A DNA stretch of 24,082 nt from CAYWEP01 sp964457405 (GTDB taxonomy: Bacteria > Patescibacteriota > Microgenomatia > Levybacterales > UBA12049), in assembly GCA_964457405.1 (NCBI GenBank), contig CAYWEP010000009.1, forward strand, positions 1 to 24,082, in the 5' to 3' direction. Below are positions 1 to 6,526 of the stretch, in pieces. The translations under genes were made by a program, and so were the position numbers. The stretch's first letter is position 1; each line of letters starts with the position of its first letter. The notes beneath the pieces are model-generated. The model saw only the letters and a program-made list of their open reading frames with translations, ran no database searches and was not told where the DNA came from.

Positions 1-509
1 TCTTTATCCAACCAGTATACGGAGCTGAAGGAAGCGCATTCAGCGCCCGACTCCTCTCCCGTTATGCGCAATTAGCAAACCAGGAAAATAAGACACTTAC
101 CGTAATGATGGCAACGCCTAAAACTCTCTATAAGGATTTTATCTACTACTCAAATTTGTACAACAAGCAAACAGCAGGTCATTTCAAGCATGCATTTTTG
201 GCTCGGAAGTACACATTTGAAAATGTTTCATTCAAAACATGCCAAGACATTAAAGAAATTGATAAAAATACGACGTATATTTTTGACCCAGGAGGAAAAT
301 GTAAATTATTCAGTAGCGTTAAGCCTCGACTTTCAATAACACAACTTTCAGATTCAGGAACAGTCTACAATATCTTTCAGGACACTATTTGCTCTGACTA
401 TACTCTCAGGCCATATGTCGGAAAGTTAAAAATGGGTGACTTGCGCGTTGAAGACCTGCATAAGAAGGATTTTTGCGAAACATACATCATTGATTTTACT
501 AATACATAA
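1..509 (+). CDS. C-terminal part of a probable GT-C membrane glycosyltransferase (5' end outside window)
   Basis: The reading frame is open from the window edge (codons start at base 3) through to TAA at 507-509. The first ATG in frame, at 105, is therefore probably internal and not the true start. The visible part is about 169 residues with no obvious membrane span. It begins FIQPVYGAEGS and contains alternating beta/alpha-looking segments and several Cys, which fits the soluble, outward-facing C-terminal domain found after the membrane bundle of PMT/ArnT-like enzymes. The family call rests mainly on context: the next gene starts only 2 nt after this stop and is a recognisable GT-C protein, so the two are probably co-transcribed. 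I do not recognise a catalytic motif in the visible part, since the catalytic Asp of GT-C enzymes lies near the N-terminus, outside the window. It could instead be another exported or membrane protein. Confidence 0.6.
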   Translation, partial: FIQPVYGAEGSAFSARLLSRYAQLANQENKTLTVMMATPKTLYKDFIYYSNLYNKQTAGHFKHAFLARKYTFENVSFKTCQDIKEIDKNTTYIFDPGGKCKLFSSVKPRLSITQLSDSGTVYNIFQDTICSDYTLRPYVGKLKMGDLRVEDLHKKDFCETYIIDFTNT

Positions 510-511
510 AA

Positions 512-1852
512 ATGTACATTGCAAAAAAAATAATAAAAAACAATTCAAAATTGATACAATTATTCGTCTTTGTATCAGTACTCTTTATTGGATTGATTTT
601 GCGATTTCACAATTACAGTATGTATCCGCAAAGAGGGGCAACGGCCGATGAATATTCATACTCTTTCCAGGGAGTAAGCCTTTTGACAAAGGGTGTGCCT
701 ATCTCCTGGTCTACGTTCACAATGTATGGAGAACCTAGGCATCTGACAATTAACAATATGTATTTCCCAATCGTCCAACCGTATTTTGACCATACACCTT
801 TAAATGGAATAATAACAGGCGGATGGGCAATAGCGTTTGGGGAGGATACATTTGAGAAAATTCAACTAAAAACAATTCGAATAGTTCCTATTGTCTTTTC
901 TACAATCTCTTCAATACTCGTTTTTTTAATAGGAAGAAAACTGTACTCTTATAAGGTCGCTATCTGGGCGTTATTGATTTACTCTACAACAACAACTTTT
1001 GTTATTCAGGGAAGAGTTGTTTTGGCTGAAAATTTGCTAACAGTATTTTTTCTGAGTGCTGTGTATGCATTTTTGTGCTTCTCGAAAAAGCTAACTGTTC
1101 CAAAGGCAATTTTACTCGGAGCATTTTCTGGTCTTTCTTTCTGGACGAAAGAGATAGGAATAGCAGTTTTTTTTAGCCTTCTTTACCTTTTCTTGTCTGA
1201 AAGAATAAAGATACGCTCTACATTTGCCTTCGTTTCTACAGCTGTCGTGTCAATTGGATTGTATGTTTCATACGGGATGTATTTTGGCGAAGATGTGTTT
1301 TTCAAAATACTAACTGAGCAATCAAGCAGAAATATCGGTCCTGAGACTCTTCTCTATATAACATCAACTCCTATTATTATTAATAAGTTTTATTACGACG
1401 GGTGGTATTTTTTTGGGTTCCTCACCTTCTTCATTTCATTTTTGTTTTATAAAGAAAGCAAATATATTCTTGTCCCGGCAGTTGTTTATTTTTTACTTTT
1501 ACTCTCCGCGCTAACGCAAAAGGGTGAAATGGGTTGGTATATTATTCCGCTTTTCCCTTTTATGTCTCTTCTTATGGCAAGGTATATTGCAGATCAGAGT
1601 GAAAAAATTGGTTTTGGAATATTACCCTTTTTACTATTTGTGGGACTGTATAACATTGAATTTTTGTGGAAAGCAAGTTTCGGACTCACGCCACTGCAGT
1701 TTCGGATACTTTTAGCAGTTCTTATCGTACCAGTATTATTTTCGATTATGTATAAAAAACAAAAGCTTTATCCTCTCATATCACACTTTTGGTTCTATAC
1801 CTTTATAGTTATGAATATATTGTTGACTTACAACTACGTCCATCCAGTCTAA
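512..1852 (+). CDS. GT-C family membrane glycosyltransferase (PMT/ArnT-like, GT39/GT83 type)
   Basis: A 446-residue polytopic membrane protein with roughly ten or more hydrophobic spans. After the first span (about residues 16-31) comes an extracytoplasmic loop with RFHNYSMYP and ATADEYSY (Asp46-Glu47). This is the place and form of the acidic catalytic motif of polyprenyl-phosphate-sugar dependent GT-C transferases. Such enzymes move a sugar from a lipid carrier to a protein or lipid acceptor on the outer face of the membrane. The ATG at 512 lies 2 nt after the stop of the previous gene, which supports an operon. The acceptor and sugar cannot be read from sequence. The C-terminal region stays hydrophobic to the end and lacks a large soluble domain. 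Confidence 0.8.
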   Translation: MYIAKKIIKNNSKLIQLFVFVSVLFIGLILRFHNYSMYPQRGATADEYSYSFQGVSLLTKGVPISWSTFTMYGEPRHLTINNMYFPIVQPYFDHTPLNGIITGGWAIAFGEDTFEKIQLKTIRIVPIVFSTISSILVFLIGRKLYSYKVAIWALLIYSTTTTFVIQGRVVLAENLLTVFFLSAVYAFLCFSKKLTVPKAILLGAFSGLSFWTKEIGIAVFFSLLYLFLSERIKIRSTFAFVSTAVVSIGLYVSYGMYFGEDVFFKILTEQSSRNIGPETLLYITSTPIIINKFYYDGWYFFGFLTFFISFLFYKESKYILVPAVVYFLLLLSALTQKGEMGWYIIPLFPFMSLLMARYIADQSEKIGFGILPFLLFVGLYNIEFLWKASFGLTPLQFRILLAVLIVPVLFSIMYKKQKLYPLISHFWFYTFIVMNILLTYNYVHPV

Positions 1853-1870
1853 TTTTTTTAAAGTATTATA

Positions 1871-1891
1871 CCTCGAAGTAGAGCTTCGAGG
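1871..1891. repeat. Perfect 8-bp inverted repeat in an 85-bp gene gap
   Basis: CCTCGAAG (1871-1878) and CTTCGAGG (1884-1891) are perfect inverted copies around a 5-nt loop, TAGAG. A five-T run follows at 1897-1901, five bases after the stem. It may attenuate or end transcription between the two GT-C genes, or be a dispersed palindromic element. The T run is short and not directly adjacent, so a classical terminator is uncertain. Confidence 0.55.
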
Positions 1892-1937
1892 AGATCTTTT
1901 TGATCATCAAAGAAAATAAAGCATACCGAGTGATAAT

Positions 1938-3446
1938 GTGAAAAAGTTATTATTTGCATTAATCCCATTTACATATCTTTTCCTCCTCCTTCTTCAAAAA
2001 GACCTTGCAATGCTTGGAGATCTTGGCAGACACGTAAAATTAGGAGAAATTATCGTTCAGTGCTTTTGCGTTCCACAAACAAATCTATTCTCTTACACCA
2101 ACCCCAACTTTCCCATTGTTAATCATGAATGGTTAGCAGAAGTAATATTTTATCTTATAGCTTCATGGTTTGGACTTTATGGATTACTCATTGTAAAGAT
2201 GATACTTATTATTGCTACTGCTTCATTATTGTATGTTGTAGCATTAAAAAAAGGCTCTTTGTTTTGGGTAACTATTTTTTCTCTTCTTAGCATTACGATT
2301 TTTTCTACACGTTTTCATGTACTCCCTGAGCTATTTAGCTATTTCTTCATAGGTTTGTTTATTTTCTTGATAGAACAATATAAACACTCAAAGCGCACCT
2401 ATGTATTATGTGTGCTACCCCTACTGGAATTATTGTGGGTAAATATGCATATTTATTTCGTGATTGGTATTGGCATGTATGGATTGTTCTTTATTGAGGA
2501 ACTCGTTATGCACAAAAAGCTTAATAAACGATTATTGCTGATCGGTGCTACTTTGCTATTTTCAACTTTTCTTAACCCCGGCTTTATACGCGGAGCGCTT
2601 TTGCCTTTTACAGTTTTTGGCAATTATGGTTTGAACGTTGAGGAAAATAGTAGCCCATTTACTTTGTTTACTCCCACAAGTACTAATACGAATATTGCTT
2701 ACACTTTGATTTTACAAGTATTTGTATTTGCATTATTAACTGTTTTGTTTGCCATCGGTTTATTTTCCAAAAAACAATGGAGGGATCTATTCCAAACGGG
2801 AAGCGGCATTTTTGCCGCAGGCTTAGGATTAAAGTTTATGAGATCTATTAGTGTTTTTGGAGTGCTTGGTTTTATTCCATTAGTGCAGGGATTTACTCTT
2901 CTTGAGCAAAAAATGCGAAGGATTATTGACAAGTATAAACTCAACACCATAAAAGGGATCATTGCTTCGGGGGTTGGGATTATCATCCTTATACATGTAA
3001 AAGGATTATTTGATTATCAAATTTTAAGCTTTGCTTTTGTCCCATCATCAGAAAATGCAGTCGCTTTTATAAAGCAATCCGGCATACGGGGACCAATTTT
3101 TAATAATTACCGTATTGGCAATTATCTTATTTATGGTCTCTATCCGAAAGAGAAAGTATTTGTTGATGCAAGGCCAGAAGCATATCCAGCCTCTTTTTTT
3201 GACGAATATTGGATGGCGATGTCCGACGAGCAATTCTTTAATCAAGAGGTGAAACAATACAACATTAATACAGTTGTATTTAATGTCGATGATGACCCGA
3301 TAAAAATAAGGCCATTCCTATTGCGTTTAATTCAAAGCAAAGAGTGGGTTCCTGTATATGCTGATGGATTTGTAACGATTTTTGTCCGTAATAACGAAAT
3401 CAATAGAACGATAATTGAAAAATATAGAATTAAAATGTCGGAATAA
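1938..3446 (+). CDS. Large polytopic membrane protein, probable GT-C-like glycosyltransferase
   Basis: A 502-residue protein with an N-terminal span (about residues 4-20), many further spans to about residue 365, then a soluble C-terminal region of about 130 residues. The first loop holds LGDLGRHVKLGEII (Asp28, Arg31, His32), FSYT and VNHEWLAE (residues 62-68). This pattern of Asp-x-Gly-x-His, FSYT and xxHEWL recurs in bacterial membrane proteins usually placed near the GT-C glycosyltransferases, though many are only annotated as hypothetical. The late motif VFVDARPEAYP (about 404-414) also fits that family. The start is GTG at 1938, which gives a proper N-terminal membrane segment; the next ATG in frame, at 2010, would remove it. 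No strong Shine-Dalgarno is seen. The stop is TAA at 3444-3446. Substrate unknown. Confidence 0.6.
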   Translation: MKKLLFALIPFTYLFLLLLQKDLAMLGDLGRHVKLGEIIVQCFCVPQTNLFSYTNPNFPIVNHEWLAEVIFYLIASWFGLYGLLIVKMILIIATASLLYVVALKKGSLFWVTIFSLLSITIFSTRFHVLPELFSYFFIGLFIFLIEQYKHSKRTYVLCVLPLLELLWVNMHIYFVIGIGMYGLFFIEELVMHKKLNKRLLLIGATLLFSTFLNPGFIRGALLPFTVFGNYGLNVEENSSPFTLFTPTSTNTNIAYTLILQVFVFALLTVLFAIGLFSKKQWRDLFQTGSGIFAAGLGLKFMRSISVFGVLGFIPLVQGFTLLEQKMRRIIDKYKLNTIKGIIASGVGIIILIHVKGLFDYQILSFAFVPSSENAVAFIKQSGIRGPIFNNYRIGNYLIYGLYPKEKVFVDARPEAYPASFFDEYWMAMSDEQFFNQEVKQYNINTVVFNVDDDPIKIRPFLLRLIQSKEWVPVYADGFVTIFVRNNEINRTIIEKYRIKMSE

Positions 3447-3620
3447 TTAAAGTCCCCATTTCAATCACTTCATGTCGCATACCAACCTTTGGGCGATATT
3501 AATATATTTATGTTAAATAAGAAAAATGGAATCGGTGTCTGGAGTAAAACAGAGCAGAATCTAATTCTAAGTGAGAATCCTGGGACACAGGGTTATCAAC
3601 TTCATTGTAGATAATTCCTC

Positions 3621-3649
3621 TTGACCTGTTATCTTAAACAGTCTATATT
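3621..3649 (+). promoter_or_regulatory. Promoter-like site TTGACC-17-TATATT
   Basis: TTGACC at 3621-3626 and TATATT at 3644-3649 are separated by 17 nt, each one base off the sigma70 consensus. Transcription would start near 3656, about 155 nt before the next gene, giving either a long leader for the DUF433/DUF5615 operon or a small RNA. The inverted repeat 3654-3724 would lie at the start of that transcript. Confidence 0.45.
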
Positions 3650-3768
3650 CTAATCAAGACTTAAAAAAGATTTCCAAAAGACTAAGGTTGCTTGTAGAAA
3701 CTTGAAGCTAAAAATAAGTCTTGACTAAGGAATCCCCGCATTTCTCCGCCAGAAGAACTGAGTTAAGC

Positions 3769-3800
3769 TTGACATTAGGCATTACCAGAATTACTATATA
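3769..3800 (+). promoter_or_regulatory. Promoter of the DUF433/DUF5615 operon, near-leaderless
   Basis: A perfect TTGACA lies at 3769-3774. Two -10 candidates follow: TACTAT (3792-3797, spacer 17) and TATATA (3795-3800, spacer 20). The ATG is at 3810, only 9-12 nt after the -10 box, and no Shine-Dalgarno sequence precedes it. The message would start at or very near the start codon. Confidence 0.5.
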
Positions 3801-3809
3801 AGTAGATTT

Positions 3810-4028
3810 ATGAAGAAATACATAACATCTAATCCTAATATATTAAGCGGAAAACCTGTGATTTCTGGAACAAGAATTCCCGTAGATCAAATTCTATTTT
3901 TACTGAAAGATGGGTATACAGTGGAAGCAATACATGATTTTTACCCTCATGTGAGCACAGCTACTATTGTTGGTACAGTGAGCGAGGCGGCACAATTTAT
4001 TAATAAAAATGCCCCCAAGAATTTATAA
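3810..4028 (+). CDS. DUF433-family antitoxin (VapB45-like)
   Basis: A 72-residue protein with the DUF433 signature: ITSNPNILSGKPVISGTRIPV (near residues 5-25), then a helix-turn-helix-like segment VDQILFLLKDGYTVEAIHDFYPHVSTATI. DUF433 proteins are winged-helix-like DNA-binding antitoxins. They usually pair with a DUF5615 PIN-like partner, as in the Mycobacterium VapBC45 type. Here the next gene is such a partner and overlaps the last 20 nt of this one. No ribosome binding site is visible before the ATG. It probably represses its own promoter just upstream. Confidence 0.85.
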   Translation: MKKYITSNPNILSGKPVISGTRIPVDQILFLLKDGYTVEAIHDFYPHVSTATIVGTVSEAAQFINKNAPKNL

Positions 4029-4365
4029 GCATAAACTTCTTCTTGACGAAGGACTGTATCCCCGAAAATTACTTTCACGAACAAACAATCGATACAACAT
4101 ACGCCATATTAAACATGATCTTAGTAAGGGTGGAATTGAAGATAGAGAAGTTTACGAAATAGCAATTAAGCAAAGTAGAATTATCGTAACTTATAATGTT
4201 CGTGATTTTAGAAAACTTGCAAAGCTAAACAAGAATTCCGGAGTAATTGGGGTGTCTCAAGGTTTAACTCCCGAACAACTAGACACAAGACTTAATGCGT
4301 TGCTTAACAAAAATTCAGAGAAATTTTTTTACGGAAAATATACCTCATTAAGCAAAAATAAATAG
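4009..4365 (+). CDS. DUF5615 PIN-like toxin (VapC45-like)
   Basis: A 118-residue protein of the DUF5615/Mut7-C-like branch of the PIN fold. Visible motifs are HKLLLDEGLYP (Asp13, Glu14), GIEDREVYEIAIKQ (Asp45, Glu47) and RIIVTYNVRDF (Asp66). These are spaced as the acidic metal-binding residues of PIN ribonucleases. Family members typically have Thr-x-Asp/Asn-x-Asp-Phe in the last motif, and here it reads TYNVRDF, with Asn63 and Asp66. The protein probably cleaves RNA and is held in check by the DUF433 protein encoded just upstream, with a 20-nt overlap suggesting translational coupling. The cut target cannot be predicted. The C-terminal tail is lysine-rich. Confidence 0.82.
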   Translation: MPPRIYKHKLLLDEGLYPRKLLSRTNNRYNIRHIKHDLSKGGIEDREVYEIAIKQSRIIVTYNVRDFRKLAKLNKNSGVIGVSQGLTPEQLDTRLNALLNKNSEKFFYGKYTSLSKNK

Positions 4366-4419
4366 GTTAGCCTCAAATCTACGTCGTATTACATTAGAAT
4401 TAACGACGCGGTTTTGAAG

Positions 4420-4815
4420 CTAAGCAACTCTCTTGGAGTGTTTTTGGAGCCATTTGGAAATTTCCTCAATTGATAAGTGTTTATTTTCTGCTCTAAGCGG
4501 AAACGCAACAAATTCTTTCTCATCAACACCCAATTCATAACCGTTGAGAGACAAAAAACGAGCAGTTGAAACCATACTTGTTCTTTTATTCCCATCAACA
4601 AAAGCATGATTAAACATAAGCGAATGGAAAAGTGCTGCAGCTTTATCAAAAATACTGGGATATAGATCTTCCCCGCCAAATGAGGATTGAGGCCTGGCGA
4701 TTGCGGATTGAATGAGACCAAGATCTCTTATGCCATGACTACCTCCATACTTCTCAATCATATTGTCGTGAACAGCAAGAACAACATCAAGAGTAAGATA
4801 GGAGATATTTTTCAC
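4420..4815 (-). CDS. doc: Doc-type Fic family toxin (death-on-curing)
   Basis: A 131-residue compact Fic-fold protein with the Doc signature HAFVDGNKRTS (His70 to Arg78). Fic AMPylators carry HPFx(D/E)GNGR. Doc-type proteins have Lys in place of the second Gly, and P1 Doc uses this to phosphorylate elongation factor Tu and stop translation. The Lys is present here, so kinase-type toxicity is the better guess. The upstream segment with GSHGIRDLGLIQSAIARPQSSFGG is also typical of Doc. The start ATG overlaps the stop of the upstream antitoxin (ATGA, 4812-4815), so the pair is translationally coupled. It converges with the DUF5615 gene across a 54-nt gap. The partner is AbrB-like rather than Phd-like. 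Confidence 0.9.
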   Translation of the reverse strand: MKNISYLTLDVVLAVHDNMIEKYGGSHGIRDLGLIQSAIARPQSSFGGEDLYPSIFDKAAALFHSLMFNHAFVDGNKRTSMVSTARFLSLNGYELGVDEKEFVAFPLRAENKHLSIEEISKWLQKHSKRVA

Positions 4816-5063
4816 TTTTTGGCAAGTTCTGTTAGCGCAGCTTTGTATTTGTTGTTAAATTTCTCAAGCCAGTTTAAAAATTCCGGCGTAATACCACTCG
4901 TTTTTTTTATAGATGATCCAGACAGTGCAACAACAAGAGCATCTACCTCCAAATCTTGTCTAACAATTACCTTTTGCCCTGCTTTGAGTTTTTTATCCTT
5001 TACAAATCCAATAGGAAGAGTAATTGCTAGTGAATTTCCTACTTTTATAACTGTTTGTTCCAT
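4812..5063 (-). CDS. AbrB/MazE/SpoVT-family antitoxin
   Basis: An 83-residue protein. Residues 1-45 form the swapped-hairpin AbrB fold: QTVIKVGNSLAITLP, then KLKAGQKVIVRQD. The C-terminal half, about residues 50-83, is charged, holds TPEFLNWLEKFNNKYKAALTELAKK, and probably wraps the toxin. It is the first gene of a two-gene operon with the Doc toxin. A promoter-like TTGACA/TATAAC pair lies about 35 nt upstream. A 19-bp palindrome-like repeat occupies the place where a Shine-Dalgarno would sit, and none is visible. The protein probably autoregulates at its own promoter. Confidence 0.87.
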   Translation of the reverse strand: MEQTVIKVGNSLAITLPIGFVKDKKLKAGQKVIVRQDLEVDALVVALSGSSIKKTSGITPEFLNWLEKFNNKYKAALTELAKK

Positions 5064-5068
5064 GTTTG

Positions 5069-5087
5069 CACTGAGCTTATCGAAGTG
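5069..5087. repeat. 19-bp imperfect palindrome in the antitoxin leader
   Basis: CACTGAGCTTATCGAAGTG has complementary ends (CACT/AGTG) and a partly self-complementary core. From memory it resembles a dispersed repeat (CACTTCGACAAGCTCAGTG and variants) seen in many environmental genomes; I could not verify this. It ends 5 nt before the antitoxin start codon and replaces the expected ribosome binding site. Confidence 0.5.
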
Positions 5088-5097
5088 TTAGAACCAT

Positions 5098-5124
5098 GTT
5101 ATAACAGATTAGGAAAGTTGTCAA
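5098..5124 (-). promoter_or_regulatory. Promoter of the AbrB/Doc operon
   Basis: On the - strand TTGACA (5124-5119) is followed after 15 nt by TATAAC (5103-5098). The spacer is short, but both boxes are close to consensus. The -10 box ends 34 nt before the antitoxin ATG. The 19-bp palindrome lies between them and could act as an operator or leader structure. Confidence 0.45.
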
Positions 5125-5176
5125 GAAGATTAATTCTTCTGCCTTAAAGATGCGGGCTTGCCTCGCCGAACTCCGC

Positions 5177-6319
5177 TTAATTTTTCTGGCGGAGGAAGGC
5201 GGGGATGTCCCATTCGTCTTCTTCTTTCACAGGATCCGGAGGAGGAGTTGGTTGACTCGTTGTATCATCTTGTTGTGACTGTGACTGTTGTGGCATTGTA
5301 TTGTAGGTTTGATTTGTCTCGACGCGCTCTTGTGCGTGAGGGATAAATTGCTGCAATCGCTGCTTTGCATTATCAAAGCCCGTTGCGACAACGGTTATTC
5401 TGATCTGATCGTGCATACTCTCATCAATCGTTGCGCCAAAAATGATATTTGCATCAGGATCTGCAGCAGCTGATATGATCTTCGCCGCCTCATCCACCTC
5501 AGACATCGTCAGGTCTGGTCCACCAATAATATTAAAAAGTACGCCTCGTGCCCCATCCATCGAGATCTCAAGAAGCGGCGAGGCGATTGACGACCGCGCA
5601 GCAGCTTGCGCTCTATTTTCACCAATACCTGTACCGATACCCATAAGAGCGGATCCGGCATTTGACATGATAGTCCTGACATCGGCAAAATCAACGTTAA
5701 TAAGACCGGGTACTGTAATAAGCTCAGAAATTCCCTGTACGCCTTGTGTCAAAACAGAGTCAGCAACTTTAAATGCTTCAAGAAGAGACAGTTTCCGATC
5801 GACAACATCCATGATCCGTTGATTTGGGATAACGATCAGTGTGTCTACTTTGTCTTTTAGCTGCTCTATTCCTTCCTCTGCTGCGACCATTCGTCGCGTC
5901 CCTTCAAAAGTGAACGGTTTGGTTACAACCGCGACAGTGAGCGCGCCTACTTCTTTGGCGATTTTTGCAATGATTGGTGTTGCGCCACTCCCAGTGCCGC
6001 CTCCCATTCCGGCAGTGAGGAACACCATATCTGATCCCTCAATCATGTCTTTTAGTTTTTCTGCGGATTCTTCTGCAGCTTGTCGCCCTATTTCAGGGTC
6101 ACCACCGCTCCCTAAGCCTTTTGTCATATTCTCACCGATTTGGACTTTGGTTGTCGCAGGATTCAGAAGAAGCGCTTGTGCGTCTGTATTGATAGAAACA
6201 AAATCCACACCTTGAATAGAGCTTCCGGTGATCATGGAATTGATTGCGTTGGAGCCACCGCCGCCGATACCGATGACTCTAATTTTGGCGAAATTTGTGG
6301 TTTGGGGACGTATGAGCAT
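5177..6319 (-). CDS. ftsZ: Cell division protein FtsZ
   Basis: The tubulin-like GTPase that forms the division ring, 380 residues. The glycine-rich start IGIGGGGSNAIN (16-27), the tubulin signature GGGTGSG (106-112) and the T7 loop NVDFADVR (208-215, with catalytic Asp210 and Asp213) are intact. Residues about 335-365 form a Gln/Pro-rich disordered linker. The protein ends with the conserved tail WDIPAFLRQKN (370-380), the peptide that binds FtsA. ATG is preceded by AGGA about 10 nt upstream. It is the last gene of the cluster and is separated from ftsA by 207 nt that hold a palindrome and a possible promoter. No strong terminator follows; AGAAGA/TCTTCT (5124-5140) is a weak AT-rich stem. Confidence 0.98.
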   Translation of the reverse strand: MLIRPQTTNFAKIRVIGIGGGGSNAINSMITGSSIQGVDFVSINTDAQALLLNPATTKVQIGENMTKGLGSGGDPEIGRQAAEESAEKLKDMIEGSDMVFLTAGMGGGTGSGATPIIAKIAKEVGALTVAVVTKPFTFEGTRRMVAAEEGIEQLKDKVDTLIVIPNQRIMDVVDRKLSLLEAFKVADSVLTQGVQGISELITVPGLINVDFADVRTIMSNAGSALMGIGTGIGENRAQAAARSSIASPLLEISMDGARGVLFNIIGGPDLTMSEVDEAAKIISAAADPDANIIFGATIDESMHDQIRITVVATGFDNAKQRLQQFIPHAQERVETNQTYNTMPQQSQSQQDDTTSQPTPPPDPVKEEDEWDIPAFLRQKN

Positions 6320-6328
6320 GTTGGGTCA

Positions 6329-6357
6329 ATCCTAACAGATGATATAGACAATTGCAA
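6329..6357 (-). promoter_or_regulatory. Possible ftsZ promoter
   Basis: TTGCAA (6357-6352), 17 nt, then TAGGAT (6334-6329), 9 nt before the ftsZ ATG. Each box matches four of six sigma70 consensus bases. The AGGA inside TAGGAT may equally be a Shine-Dalgarno, so the site is ambiguous. A separate ftsZ promoter would fit the unusually long ftsA-ftsZ gap. Confidence 0.3.
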
Positions 6358-6434
6358 CATCCCTAGACATGCCGAGGCTAGACTTTGGAGGATAGAATAA
6401 TTCCTCAAACCTTAATCATCTAACTTCTCATTTC

Positions 6435-6454
6435 CCTGCCTGCCGGCAGACAGG
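6435..6454. repeat. 20-bp near-perfect palindrome between ftsA and ftsZ
   Basis: Two 10-base arms around the centre of CTGCCGGCAG with one C/A mismatch, which becomes a G-U pair in the - strand transcript. Palindromes built on CCTGCCTGCCGGCAGG are, from memory, common between genes in candidate-phyla genomes. It could form a strong hairpin in the ftsA-ftsZ message and tune ftsZ output or mRNA decay. Confidence 0.65.
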
Positions 6455-6526
6455 TAGCTTCAAGCTTCTACTGTCTAGCAGCAAAATCTCGTGTGGTGCT
6501 CTTGATACTTCTGATACTCTTCGTCA

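Larger units (their letters stand above)
3447..3809. other. 363-bp non-coding region between the GT-C genes and the first toxin-antitoxin pair
   Basis: No credible reading frame is seen; the best is a 14-codon ATG frame at 3472. The region is AT-rich and holds two sigma70-like promoters (listed separately). It also holds a 10-bp inverted repeat, TCAAGACTTA (3654-3663) and TAAGTCTTGA (3715-3724), with a 51-nt loop, and a direct repeat GACTAAGG at 3680-3687 and 3723-3730. The repeats lie between the two promoters and could be operator sites for the downstream antitoxin, or part of a small RNA. Both ideas are inference. Confidence 0.5.

Noticed and set aside
105..107. ATG at 105 as the real start of the first gene
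   Set aside because: The frame is open to the window edge, and a start here would leave a small orphan with no promoter or ribosome binding site.
4381..4409. Terminator between the two convergent toxin genes
   Set aside because: CGTCGT and ACGACG form only 6 bp with a 15-nt loop and no good T run, so it is too weak to call.
5442..6215. Open frames on the + strand across ftsZ
   Set aside because: They lie wholly opposite well-conserved ftsZ codons and encode low-complexity Pro/Ser/Ile-rich sequence typical of antisense shadows.
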